Positions 1 to 6,164 of a stretch of DNA of 9,568 nt are shown here, piece after piece (the first letter of the stretch is position 1; the number at the start of each line of letters is the position of its first letter). The notes under the pieces were generated by a model. That model worked only from the letters and a program-made list of their open reading frames with translations, was not told where the DNA came from and made no database searches. Origin of the DNA: an uncultured Clostridia bacterium (lineage in GTDB: Bacteria; Bacillota; Clostridia; Christensenellales; Borkfalkiaceae); NCBI GenBank assembly GCA_900548845.1, contig URMI01000023.1, positions 1-9,568 on the forward strand, read 5' to 3'. The position numbers were made by a program, and so were the translations under genes.

Positions 1-10
1 CTTCCGATCT
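1..10. other. Illumina adapter remnant at left end
   Basis: The first ten bases, CTTCCGATCT, are the 3' end of the standard Illumina adapter stem (GCTCTTCCGATCT). The opposite end of the window also carries adapter, so this is very unlikely to be chance. Genomic sequence starts at base 11. Read through on the minus strand, these bases would add a false Asp-Arg-Lys to the carboxypeptidase fragment. Confidence 0.9.
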
Positions 11-705
11 ACAAGGCAGCGGCCCGCCTCTTTGGTGTATCCCGTCTTGATGCCGCAGGCGCCTTCCAGCGTGCCGAAAAGCAGCTTATTTTTATTCCGC
101 CATCCCCGCGCAGGATATGTTTTGGCGGAGACGATGGCGCGGAACGTCTCGTTTTCCATTGCGTGTGCAGCGATGAGCGCAAGATCGCGCGCGGTCGAGA
201 GGTGCCCTTTTTGAGGAAGCCCGTGCGGGTTGCAGAAGTTGGAATGTTCCGCCCCGAGAAGCGTTGCGCGGACATTCATGACGGCTGCAAATTTTGCGAT
301 GCTCCCGCTGTGATGGATGGCAAGCGAGACGGCGCAGTCGTTCCCCGAACGCAGCAGAAGGCCGTAAAGCAGATCTTCGACCGTGTACACCTCTCCCATT
401 CTCAGATAGACGCTGGAGCCGCCTGCAAGCTCCGCTTCCCGCGGGATCGTCACCTCTTCGGTAAGCGCACAGTCTTCGAGGAGGATGATCGCCGTCAGGA
501 TCTTGGTCGTGCTGGCAATGGGCAGCGGCAGATCGGCGTCCTTTTCGTGCAGAAAGCGGCGGGAAGAGACTTCCAGGACGCATTCTGCGTGGCTTTGCGC
601 CTCCTCCGCGCGGACGTTTCGCACAGGCGGGGATGCACTCAAGCCCGCAAATGCCAATGCTGCAGCGGTAAGCGTCAGAAGGAGACGGCGTTTAGCTGCG
701 CGCAT
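11..705 (-). CDS. D-alanyl-D-alanine carboxypeptidase (PBP5/DacF-like, peptidase S11), 3' end missing
   Basis: A secreted low-molecular-weight penicillin-binding protein that removes the terminal D-Ala from peptidoglycan stem peptides outside the cell membrane. The ATG is at 705-703. An Arg/Lys-start signal peptide (MRAAKRR, then a Leu/Ala-rich core to about residue 23) is followed by the S11 catalytic domain. All three penicilloyl-serine transferase motifs are visible: SxxK as S65-T-T-K68 in IASTTKILTA, SxN as S120-G-N122, and KTG as K220-T-G222 in GIKTGYTKEAG. About 231 residues are present; the rest of the catalytic domain and the usual C-terminal beta domain and membrane anchor lie off the window. 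The start overlaps the ytfJ stop by 14 nt, which suggests translational coupling; its own Shine-Dalgarno is weak (GGAAAAAC before ATG). Position after scpAB-ytfI-ytfJ suggests a sporulation role, but the sequence cannot separate DacA, DacB and DacF, so no symbol is given. Confidence 0.93.
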
Positions 706-1069
706 GTTTTTCCGAGAGCTGCTCGAGAAGCTCTCCCGCCTTTTCGATGACGCGGTCCAACGGTCCGTCGCCGATCTGGACAAGGCGGCAGCAGGTCCCG
801 TCGTCGATGAGAAATCCCACGGGTTTCAGGCTGACCACCGTCCCCGCACCGCCTGCAAAGGGGGCGGTTTCGTCCTCTTGGATGGGCTTGACTGCTCCGT
901 ACTCCCCTCCGCCCGACAGATACCCCATCGTCACCTTGGCGAGGGGAATGATCTGTGTCCCGCTCGTGGAGAAGATTGGCTTTCCGATGACCGTATCCAC
1001 GTCGACAAGGCGTGTGAGCCGTTCTGCCGCGCCCTCGATCAGGCGCTCTGTTTTCTTGTTTTGATCCAT
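692..1069 (-). CDS. ytfJ: Sporulation protein YtfJ (GerW family)
   Basis: A 125-residue cytosolic protein of the YtfJ/GerW family. In Bacillus subtilis the homologue is made in the forespore and is needed for normal spore germination; its biochemical activity is not known. Family features seen: an N-terminal helix (residues 1-22), the VIGKPI segment (27-32), the PLAKVTMGYLSGGGEYG stretch with its glycine cluster (52-58), a glycine-containing FAGGAGTVVSLKPVGFL region (71-87), and a charged C-terminal helix. Length matches the usual 120-160 residues. The ATG at 1069 is preceded by GGGAGG about 10 nt upstream, which supports this start over the upstream in-frame extension. It starts 31 nt inside ytfI and ends 14 nt inside the carboxypeptidase gene, so the three are read as one operon. 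The ytfI-ytfJ pairing is the same as in Bacillus. Confidence 0.92.
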   Translation of the reverse strand: MDQNKKTERLIEGAAERLTRLVDVDTVIGKPIFSTSGTQIIPLAKVTMGYLSGGGEYGAVKPIQEDETAPFAGGAGTVVSLKPVGFLIDDGTCCRLVQIGDGPLDRVIEKAGELLEQLSEKHARS

Positions 1070-1596
1070 TTGATGATCGCCTCCCATGCGAGTTTGAAGA
1101 GCAGGATCAGGACGTACAGGAAGCGGGTCCGCACTTCTCCCGCGGCAGTCGCCGTTCCGCCGCTTGTGCCGCCAAGCAGGATATCGCTCCGGAACCGGCA
1201 CCCGCGCTCCTTCAGGACAGGCCCGAGGATGGCTCCAAGGCTCGATGCCGCCGCGATCGACAGGATGCCGGGGGCGCTCTCTAACTGACCTGTTGTAAGG
1301 AATATGCGGATGCGGGTCAGCCTGAACCCGTGCAGTTTGTTGAGGTCCGGGCGCGATCTGAGCATCTGCAGATAGGGAAAGAGGAGCGCCTTTTTTGCCG
1401 AAAGATGGACGGCGATTCCCTCTGCCCGCGGTTCTGCATAGCCTCCCGCAAGGCGCAGGACATGATAGAGCTGCACTCCGAAGAAGAGCTTTCGTGCAGC
1501 GATATCGAGGTGGCAGCTCAGCGTCACCGAGATGGGGAGCAACAGCAGCAGGAGCGCGCCTCCCGCGCTCAGAGCGCACGTCATGAGCGAGCTCAT
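1039..1596 (-). CDS. ytfI: YtfI-like DUF2953 protein
   Basis: A 185-residue protein matching the DUF2953/YtfI family in size, layout and position directly before ytfJ. Function is not established; the link to sporulation is by context. An N-terminal hydrophobic segment (about residues 8-27, GGALLLLLLPISVTL) is followed by a soluble region, a central LHGFRLTRIRIFLTTG beta stretch (88-103), a second apolar stretch (108-128, ILSIAAASSLGAILGPVL), and a hydrophobic C-terminal helix (159-177) ending in a basic tail. It is probably membrane-associated. The start is uncertain: ATG at 1596 is used here, but ATG at 1584 (four residues shorter) is equally possible. Neither has a clear Shine-Dalgarno, and a -10-like box lies 6 nt before the first. 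The ORF stays open further upstream through the preceding terminator, but that is not a credible coding extension. Confidence 0.8.
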   Translation of the reverse strand: MSSLMTCALSAGGALLLLLLPISVTLSCHLDIAARKLFFGVQLYHVLRLAGGYAEPRAEGIAVHLSAKKALLFPYLQMLRSRPDLNKLHGFRLTRIRIFLTTGQLESAPGILSIAAASSLGAILGPVLKERGCRFRSDILLGGTSGGTATAAGEVRTRFLYVLILLFKLAWEAIIKWIKTRKQSA

Positions 1597-1602
1597 GATA
1601 GC

Positions 1603-1625
1603 ATTATGCGCATGTCCGCGCAAAG
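1603..1625 (-). promoter_or_regulatory. Possible forespore-type (SigG/SigF-like) promoter of ytfI-ytfJ operon
   Basis: Just downstream of the scpB terminator the minus strand reads TTATA, 17 nt, CATAATG. The second box matches six of seven positions of the SigG -10 consensus (CATnnTA type). The first box agrees partly with the GnATA -35 type used by SigF and SigG. As a SigA promoter it would have a good -10 (CATAAT) and a poor -35. A forespore sigma factor would suit GerW-family function. The predicted RNA start falls at or next to the first ATG, so the RNA would be nearly leaderless. Confidence 0.3.
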
Positions 1626-1642
1626 TATAAGTGATTTGCCAT

Positions 1643-1673
1643 ATAAAAAACGCTCCCTGCGTGCGGGAGCGTT
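1643..1673 (-). terminator. Rho-independent terminator of M50-scpA-scpB operon
   Basis: A perfect 9-bp stem (AACGCTCCC pairing with GGGAGCGTT, arms 1649-1657 and 1665-1673) with a 7-nt loop is followed on the minus strand by a T-rich run reaching into TATAT. It starts 20 nt after the scpB stop codon. Confidence 0.9.
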
Positions 1674-1693
1674 GGATCGCGTTGGAGGGTGTG

Positions 1694-2404
1694 TTAAGAG
1701 ATCTTAACGATATCCGTCTCGTCGAGTCCGCGCAGGAAATCGGGGATCTCGTACCCGCCGGTCTGGTCGGGCGTTTCCTCTTCCTGCGGAATTTCTGCCG
1801 AGGCTTCCGCGGTTGCAGCTGCTGCTTCCGCTTCGCCGTCGCGGTATTCGTCGCGGGCATAGAGATAGCTGTCGTGCTCTTCGCCGCGGCCGATCGCCTC
1901 CATCAGCGCGTCGTAATCGGGCAGGTCTTCCAGAGAATGCAGTTTGAAGCGCTTCAAAAATTCGTCGGTCGTGGCATAGAGGATGGGCCGCCCGACGGCG
2001 TCTTTGCGTCCGCAGGGTGTGATGAGGTTGAGTTCCAGAAGAACGCGGACCGCATAGTCGCTGTTGAGGCCGCGCAGAAGTTCGATCTCCGTCTTTGTGA
2101 TGGGCTGTTTGTAGGCGATGATGGCAGCGCATTCCAGGATGGTACGGGTGAGCTCTTTTTCGCGGATGGGATTGAGGACGGCTTCCACGCTCTCCTTGTA
2201 GAGAGGGTTGGAGCCGAGCTGCGCCTTCCCGTTGAAGAGCAGCAGCTGGATGCCCCCCTCTTCGCCGTATTTTTCTTTGAGTTCATCGAGGGCGCGCTTG
2301 ATCTCCCCTTTCGTCGCATTGAGTTTGTCGCCGATATCCGTGAGCGCGACGGCCTTGCCCGAAGCGAACAAGATCGCCTCAATCGTATTGGTCAATTGTT
2401 CCAA
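1694..2404 (-). CDS. scpB: Segregation and condensation protein B (ScpB)
   Basis: The kite subunit of the bacterial SMC-ScpA-ScpB condensin, which compacts and helps separate sister chromosomes. 236 residues. The paired winged-helix domains show family signatures: an N-terminal EAILFASG helix (9-16), AAIIAYKQPITKTEIELLRG (93-112), and VGRPILYATTDEFLKRF (137-153) leading to HSLEDLP (156-162). The start is a TTG at 2404, fixed by a strong AAGGAGG at 2411-2417 with a 6-nt spacer. The gene starts 26 nt inside scpA. Bacillus ScpB is near 200 residues; here an extra acidic, Ala/Glu-rich tail (about 183-236) ends in IPDFLRGLDETDIVKIS, which looks like a flexible linker with a terminal short motif. 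The tail keeps the same frame up to a stop directly before the terminator, so it is not a sequencing read-through. Identity is very secure; the function of the tail is unknown. Confidence 0.96.
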   Translation of the reverse strand: MEQLTNTIEAILFASGKAVALTDIGDKLNATKGEIKRALDELKEKYGEEGGIQLLLFNGKAQLGSNPLYKESVEAVLNPIREKELTRTILECAAIIAYKQPITKTEIELLRGLNSDYAVRVLLELNLITPCGRKDAVGRPILYATTDEFLKRFKLHSLEDLPDYDALMEAIGRGEEHDSYLYARDEYRDGEAEAAAATAEASAEIPQEEETPDQTGGYEIPDFLRGLDETDIVKIS

Positions 2405-3173
2405 TCGGTTCCTCCTTACGGTCGGGGTTGAGCGAGATGACGATCTCCCCGAACGTTTCGTTCTGCTTCACGCGCAGATATTGATATTTCAGAAGCTCCA
2501 GGATCGCCTGGAAGGTGGTCACGATCTCCGATTTCGTGTGATCCTTGGTAAAGAGCTGCTCAAAGCGGACGTTCCCGCCCGATTCGAGCGATTCCATGAC
2601 GAATTGGATCTTCTCCTCCACGGTATATTCATCGCGCGGGATCTCGCGTACTTCGTCCTGCGCCTTGGCAAATTCCTGTTTGATGAGAAGTTTGGAAAAG
2701 GCGTTCACGAGCCCGTCCAGCGTCAGATTGTCGAGGGAGAAGACGGTGCGCGTCTCGCCGACGTGTTTATCGGGCTCCTTGAAGAAGTAGCCGATGGTCT
2801 CCATCTCCTTGAGCTTTTTGGTTTCTTCCTTGATGAGGCGGAATTCCTCGAGCGCACGGATGAGCTCTGCCTTGTCCTCTTCGATCTCCATATCGATCTC
2901 GGGGTCTTCCTCGAGGTTGGGCACAAGGCTCTGCGCCTTGATCTTGAGGATGGTCGCGGCGATATTGAGGTAGTCGCTCACCTTATCGACATCGAGGTAC
3001 GGAAGCCCCCGCATGTAAGAGAGGAACTGCTCGGTGACCTGCGAGACGAACACGTCTTTGATCTCGATCTCTTCCTTGTTGATGAGGAATAAGAGAAGAT
3101 CGAGCGGGCCTTCGAAGTTGCTCAGGACCGTCGTATAGTCGACGGTCGATTCAAAATTTTCGCGGTTTACCAT
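2379..3173 (-). CDS. scpA: Segregation and condensation protein A (ScpA)
   Basis: The kleisin subunit that bridges SMC heads in the condensin complex. 264 residues from the ATG chosen here. The N-terminal kleisin signature NFEGPLDLLLFLINKEEIEI (from about residue 19) and the helix pair carrying VSDYLNIAATILKIKAQSL bind the SMC neck. An acidic, charged middle section contacts ScpB. The C-terminal winged helix (TVEEKIQFVMESL through KYQYLRVKQNETFGEIVIS) binds the SMC cap. Two starts compete: GTG at 3188, and ATG at 3173, which has GGGGG 8 nt upstream. The ATG is preferred because GTG has no ribosome site. The ATG overlaps the stop of the M50 gene by 7 nt, and the 3' end overlaps scpB by 26 nt, consistent with equimolar, coupled synthesis. 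Confidence 0.96.
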   Translation of the reverse strand: MVNRENFESTVDYTTVLSNFEGPLDLLLFLINKEEIEIKDVFVSQVTEQFLSYMRGLPYLDVDKVSDYLNIAATILKIKAQSLVPNLEEDPEIDMEIEEDKAELIRALEEFRLIKEETKKLKEMETIGYFFKEPDKHVGETRTVFSLDNLTLDGLVNAFSKLLIKQEFAKAQDEVREIPRDEYTVEEKIQFVMESLESGGNVRFEQLFTKDHTKSEIVTTFQAILELLKYQYLRVKQNETFGEIVISLNPDRKEEPIGTIDQYD

Positions 3174-3856
3174 GGAAGCAGCCCCCACAGAGCCATGATG
3201 GGCCAGCCGAGGATGTCGGTCGCAAACTGCATCACCCAGCCGAGGATATTAAAGTAGTCCATCTGATAGACGCCGAAGCGGACAAACAGATTGCATATAA
3301 AGCTTTCGGCGATCAGGAAGAGCAGGATATAATACCCGTACTGCCGCAAAAAGCGGGTGACTTTTCCGCGGCGCCTGTCGAGTGCGTCCAAAACGCGGAA
3401 CCCGTCCAACGGATAAAAGGGCAGCAGGTTGAACACACAGAACGAGAGGCTGTAGATGTAGATATAGCGCGTGAACTGCTCTAAAAAGGAAGTGAGGTAT
3501 CCGGGAAGCAGGCCGGGGAGATAGCGGTGTACGGCAAAAAAAACGGGATAGATGAGAAGCGCCGTCAGGAAGTTCATCAAAACGCCCGCAGAAGCCGTGA
3601 GCGCCATGCCCGTGCGGTATTTCTTGAAGTTATTGGGATTGATCGGCACAGGCTTCGCCCAACCGAATCCGACGAGCGCGAAGCAGATGAGCCCGACAAG
3701 ATCGAAGTGCCGAAGCGGGTTGAACGAGAGACGGCCGTTCCACTTGGGAGTCGGGTCGCCGCATTTGACTGCAACAAAGGCGTGCGCGAATTCGTGGAGC
3801 GTGAGCACGATGACGACGGCAAGAAAGCTCGCCGCAAGCTGGATGACATAGCTCAT
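3167..3856 (-). CDS. Site-2 protease family membrane metalloprotease (peptidase M50)
   Basis: A 229-residue polytopic membrane protein of the M50 zinc metalloprotease family, the group that cuts substrates within the membrane; no substrate can be named. The zinc site HExxH is seen as H21-E-F-A-H25 inside the first membrane segment (SFLAVVIVLTLHEFAHAF). The third ligand motif is NLLPFYPLDGFRVL with D151. Further hydrophobic segments lie at about 52-65, 84-108, 131-146 and 176-192. The length fits the short YwhC/YydA-like group without PDZ or CBS domains. A start further upstream (3913) is open but would run through the promoter; ATG at 3856 begins directly before the first membrane helix. There is no Shine-Dalgarno. 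The gene leads the scpA-scpB operon, a common Firmicute neighbourhood, although no direct link between this protease and condensin is known to me. Confidence 0.93.
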   Translation of the reverse strand: MSYVIQLAASFLAVVIVLTLHEFAHAFVAVKCGDPTPKWNGRLSFNPLRHFDLVGLICFALVGFGWAKPVPINPNNFKKYRTGMALTASAGVLMNFLTALLIYPVFFAVHRYLPGLLPGYLTSFLEQFTRYIYIYSLSFCVFNLLPFYPLDGFRVLDALDRRRGKVTRFLRQYGYYILLFLIAESFICNLFVRFGVYQMDYFNILGWVMQFATDILGWPIMALWGLLPW

Positions 3857-3862
3857 AGTGAT

Positions 3863-3891
3863 ATTATATCGGAAACCGATGCAAAAATCAA
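3863..3891 (-). promoter_or_regulatory. SigA-type promoter of M50-scpA-scpB operon, probably leaderless
   Basis: On the minus strand TTGATT (3886-3891), a 17-nt spacer and a perfect TATAAT (3863-3868) lie immediately before the M50 gene. Only 6 nt separate the -10 box from the ATG at 3856, so transcription should begin at or beside the start codon. The spacer contains the palindrome ATCGGTTTCCGAT next to the -10, and a second ATCGGTT copy overlaps the upstream side of the -35, so repressor control is possible. Confidence 0.75.
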
Positions 3892-3980
3892 CCGATTGGC
3901 AAGCGGGAAACAATCGTGCACGCGAAATTCATCTGCCTTTCACAACCTTCCGTCCGGCAAGCAGGCTTCCCGCTTTGGGC
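3892..3980. other. Short intergenic stretch with an inverted repeat
   Basis: This roughly 90-nt stretch lies between the ispH-S1 terminator and the M50 promoter. It carries a perfect 9-bp inverted repeat (AAGCGGGAA at 3901-3909, TTCCCGCTT at 3967-3975) and two copies of GGCAAGC (3898-3904, 3956-3962). I see no gene, RNA gene or ribosome site in it. The repeat may be chance. Confidence 0.4.
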
Positions 3981-4013
3981 AGAGAAAAGCGCTGCGGCAA
4001 AAAGCCGCAGCGC
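3981..4013 (-). terminator. Rho-independent terminator of aroH-cmk/plsC/ispH-S1 operon
   Basis: A perfect 10-bp GC-rich stem (GCGCTGCGGC with GCCGCAGCGC, arms 3989-3998 and 4004-4013) with a five-T loop is followed by TTTTCTCT on the minus strand. It begins 15 nt after the ispH-S1 stop codon. Confidence 0.93.
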
Positions 4014-4028
4014 CTGTACTCAAACAAA

Positions 4029-6164
4029 TTACTTCTCTTCCTCTTCGCCGTCGAGGTGAAGGAGTTCTGCGATGGAAGCGCCGCCGTAGCCGCCTTCCTT
4101 CCATTCTCTGTACTCGTCCTCTTCGCCTTCGGGAGCGTTGAAGTTCTTTCTGCCGCCCTTTTTGCCCTTATTGCGGCCATTCTCTCTGTCGCCGCGCTCT
4201 GCACGGTTTTCGGAGCGGAATTCCTGCTCGGGCTTGGGCTGAAGCGCCTTGATGGAGAGCGTGATGCGCTTTTCTGCGGGGTTGAACGCAAGGATCTTCG
4301 CATCCACTTCTTCGCCGATCTGAAGCACGGAGGTAGGATTGTCGAGCCACTCATGGGAGATCTGGGAGACGTGAACGAGACCGTCGATGCCCCTTTCCAG
4401 TTCGACGAACGCACCGTAGGAGACGATGCGGACGACCTTACCGTGGACGATGTCGCCTTCGTGATACTTCTCTGCAGCGAGATCCCAAGGCTGGGGCTGG
4501 AGCTGCTTGTAACCGATGGAGACCTTCTTCTTCTCGCGGTCGACGTTGAGCACCTTGAATTCATAGCGCTTGCCGATCTCGAGGACGTCGGTCACGTTCT
4601 TGACGCCCGACCAAGCGAGGTCGGAGATGTGAGCGAGGCAGTCGAACCCGTTGACGGAGACGAATGCACCGAAGTTGGTCACACGCTCCACCTTGCCTTC
4701 GACGACGTCGCCGACGTGGATGGAATCGAAGAATGCCTCTTCCTTGGCTGCCTTAGCGGCTTCGCGGGCTTCCTTCTCTGCCTCGAGGATGACGCGCTGG
4801 GAAGCGATGATCTCCTTGCGGCGTTCCTTTCTGATCTCAAGGAGCTTCAGGCGAAGCTTCTTGCCGACATACTTTTCAAGATCGCGCACATAGCCCGTGC
4901 GGATCTCCTTTGCAGGGACAAAGACGGGATAGGTCCCGAGCTCTGCAGTGAGCCCGCCCTTGTTGAAGCCCGTGCAGGTGACGGAGAATTCCTTGCCCTC
5001 TTCGATCTCTTTGAGCATCTCCTCCTCTTCACGAAGCTTCTTCACCATCTTCTGGGACAGCTTCACGCGGGGGGTGACTTCCATCACAATGAGGTCGATA
5101 TCTTCCCCCACTTTTGCCGCATACTCTTCGCGGCTATATGTTTCGCAGTCAAGCTCTTCTTTCGGGAGCAAAATCTCCAGTTTGCCCGAAGCGGACACAT
5201 AGACCCCTTCGTCCGTAGCGGATACGATCTTGGCAGTGATCATCTGCCCTCTCTTATACCGCTCCTCTTTGCCCATCTCCTCAACGACATCCTGCATTGT
5301 CGTTGCCTGAACTTCCGCGTTGCTTTCTTCCATCTTAAAAAGAACCTCCTGAGTTTGCCAATCGGGAGTACTTGCTCCCGCAATGACGCCTACCCTATTA
5401 AAAAATTTAATTTCCTCATACGCGAACGCTTCCGCGTTTTGCAGCCATATGACATGGCCGCAGTGCCTGGATGCGATCTCGTATAATTTCCCGGTGTTGC
5501 TGCTGTTCCTGCCGCCAATGACGAGAACAGCGTCCGAGCGGCGCGCGATCTCTTCTGCTTCACGCTGCCGCCATACAGTAGTATAACAAATCGTCTTAAA
5601 AATCTCAACTGTTTTTTGACACACTTTGCGAATATTTTCGCTCGTTTCCGAAAAACTTTGCTCCGAAAAGGTCGTTTGTGCCACAACGGAGAGATCTTTT
5701 TCCCGTAAAATGCTGAAATCATCCTCGGGAGAGGAAAAAACGTACGCGTCTCCCCCTTCTGCGACCCACCCCATGAGCCCCACCGTTTCGGGGTGTTCGG
5801 GGTGCCCGATGATGACGATCGTCCTGCCCTTTGCGCTCTCTTCGCGGACGATCCCCTGCGAACGGCGGACGAAGGCGCAGGTGCAGTCGATGATGCGGAT
5901 GCCGCGGCGTTCGCACGCTTCGTAAACGCTTCTCCCCACGCCGTGCGAGCGGATGAGGAGCGTTGCCCCGTCGGGCACTTCTTCCACGCGTTCGACCGTC
6001 GGGATGCCGCGCGCGCGGATGCGCTCCACGACGTCCGGGTTATGGATGAGTTCGCCGAGGATAAAGGTATTCTGCGGCGGCACGGCAAGCGCCTTGTCGA
6101 CCGCCTTCCTGACTCCCGCGCAGAAGCCGCAGTATTTTCCGAGGAGGACCTGCATCCCGCTCAC
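4029..6164 (-). CDS. ispH: Bifunctional 4-hydroxy-3-methylbut-2-enyl diphosphate reductase (IspH) / S1 RNA-binding protein
   Basis: A 711-residue fusion. The N-terminal half (about 4-285) is IspH (LytB), the [4Fe-4S] enzyme that makes IPP and DMAPP in the last step of the MEP pathway. The three cluster cysteines are present: C15 (GFCAGV), C96 (DCTC) and C193 (TICYTT). H41, H74 and H124, the proton-donor E126 (HPEHPETVG), and the SSN triad 221-223 are also present. The rest holds four S1-type OB folds (about 304-375, 388-457, 484-555, 569-640). The third and fourth are canonical (NFGAFVSV..LAHISDL; SYGAFVEL..LVHVSQIS), while the first two are degenerate. A Lys/Arg/Gly-rich then acidic tail ends with GGASIAELLHL. 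This fusion is a known Clostridia architecture annotated as IspH/30S ribosomal protein S1. The start is GTG at 6164, overlapping the plsC stop by 4 nt with AGAGGA in front; ATG at 6155 is a weaker alternative. Last gene of its operon. Confidence 0.96.
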   Translation of the reverse strand: MSGMQVLLGKYCGFCAGVRKAVDKALAVPPQNTFILGELIHNPDVVERIRARGIPTVERVEEVPDGATLLIRSHGVGRSVYEACERRGIRIIDCTCAFVRRSQGIVREESAKGRTIVIIGHPEHPETVGLMGWVAEGGDAYVFSSPEDDFSILREKDLSVVAQTTFSEQSFSETSENIRKVCQKTVEIFKTICYTTVWRQREAEEIARRSDAVLVIGGRNSSNTGKLYEIASRHCGHVIWLQNAEAFAYEEIKFFNRVGVIAGASTPDWQTQEVLFKMEESNAEVQATTMQDVVEEMGKEERYKRGQMITAKIVSATDEGVYVSASGKLEILLPKEELDCETYSREEYAAKVGEDIDLIVMEVTPRVKLSQKMVKKLREEEEMLKEIEEGKEFSVTCTGFNKGGLTAELGTYPVFVPAKEIRTGYVRDLEKYVGKKLRLKLLEIRKERRKEIIASQRVILEAEKEAREAAKAAKEEAFFDSIHVGDVVEGKVERVTNFGAFVSVNGFDCLAHISDLAWSGVKNVTDVLEIGKRYEFKVLNVDREKKKVSIGYKQLQPQPWDLAAEKYHEGDIVHGKVVRIVSYGAFVELERGIDGLVHVSQISHEWLDNPTSVLQIGEEVDAKILAFNPAEKRITLSIKALQPKPEQEFRSENRAERGDRENGRNKGKKGGRKNFNAPEGEEDEYREWKEGGYGGASIAELLHLDGEEEEK

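Noticed and set aside
1597..1860. Long upstream extension of ytfI into scpB
   Set aside because: It crosses a strong terminator and overlaps scpB out of frame; the extra residues are low-complexity Lys/Arg/Gln sequence typical of a shadow.
1631..3092. Two long plus-strand open frames (266 and 294 codons) opposite scpB and scpA
   Set aside because: Shadow frames of two certain genes; one starts inside the scpB terminator region and neither resembles a protein family.
3174..3188. GTG at 3188 as the scpA start
   Set aside because: No ribosome site precedes it, while the ATG at 3173 has a G-rich site at proper spacing and gives the usual N-terminus.
3857..3913. In-frame upstream extension of the M50 protease to 3913
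   Set aside because: It would translate the -10 and -35 boxes and adds no family sequence; there is no ribosome site at that start.
3858..5486. A 542-codon open frame on the plus strand, antisense to ispH-S1
   Set aside because: Its start overlaps the M50 promoter, it has no recognisable family, and the opposite strand codes for clear S1 domains. Codon bias of the real gene keeps the antisense frame open.
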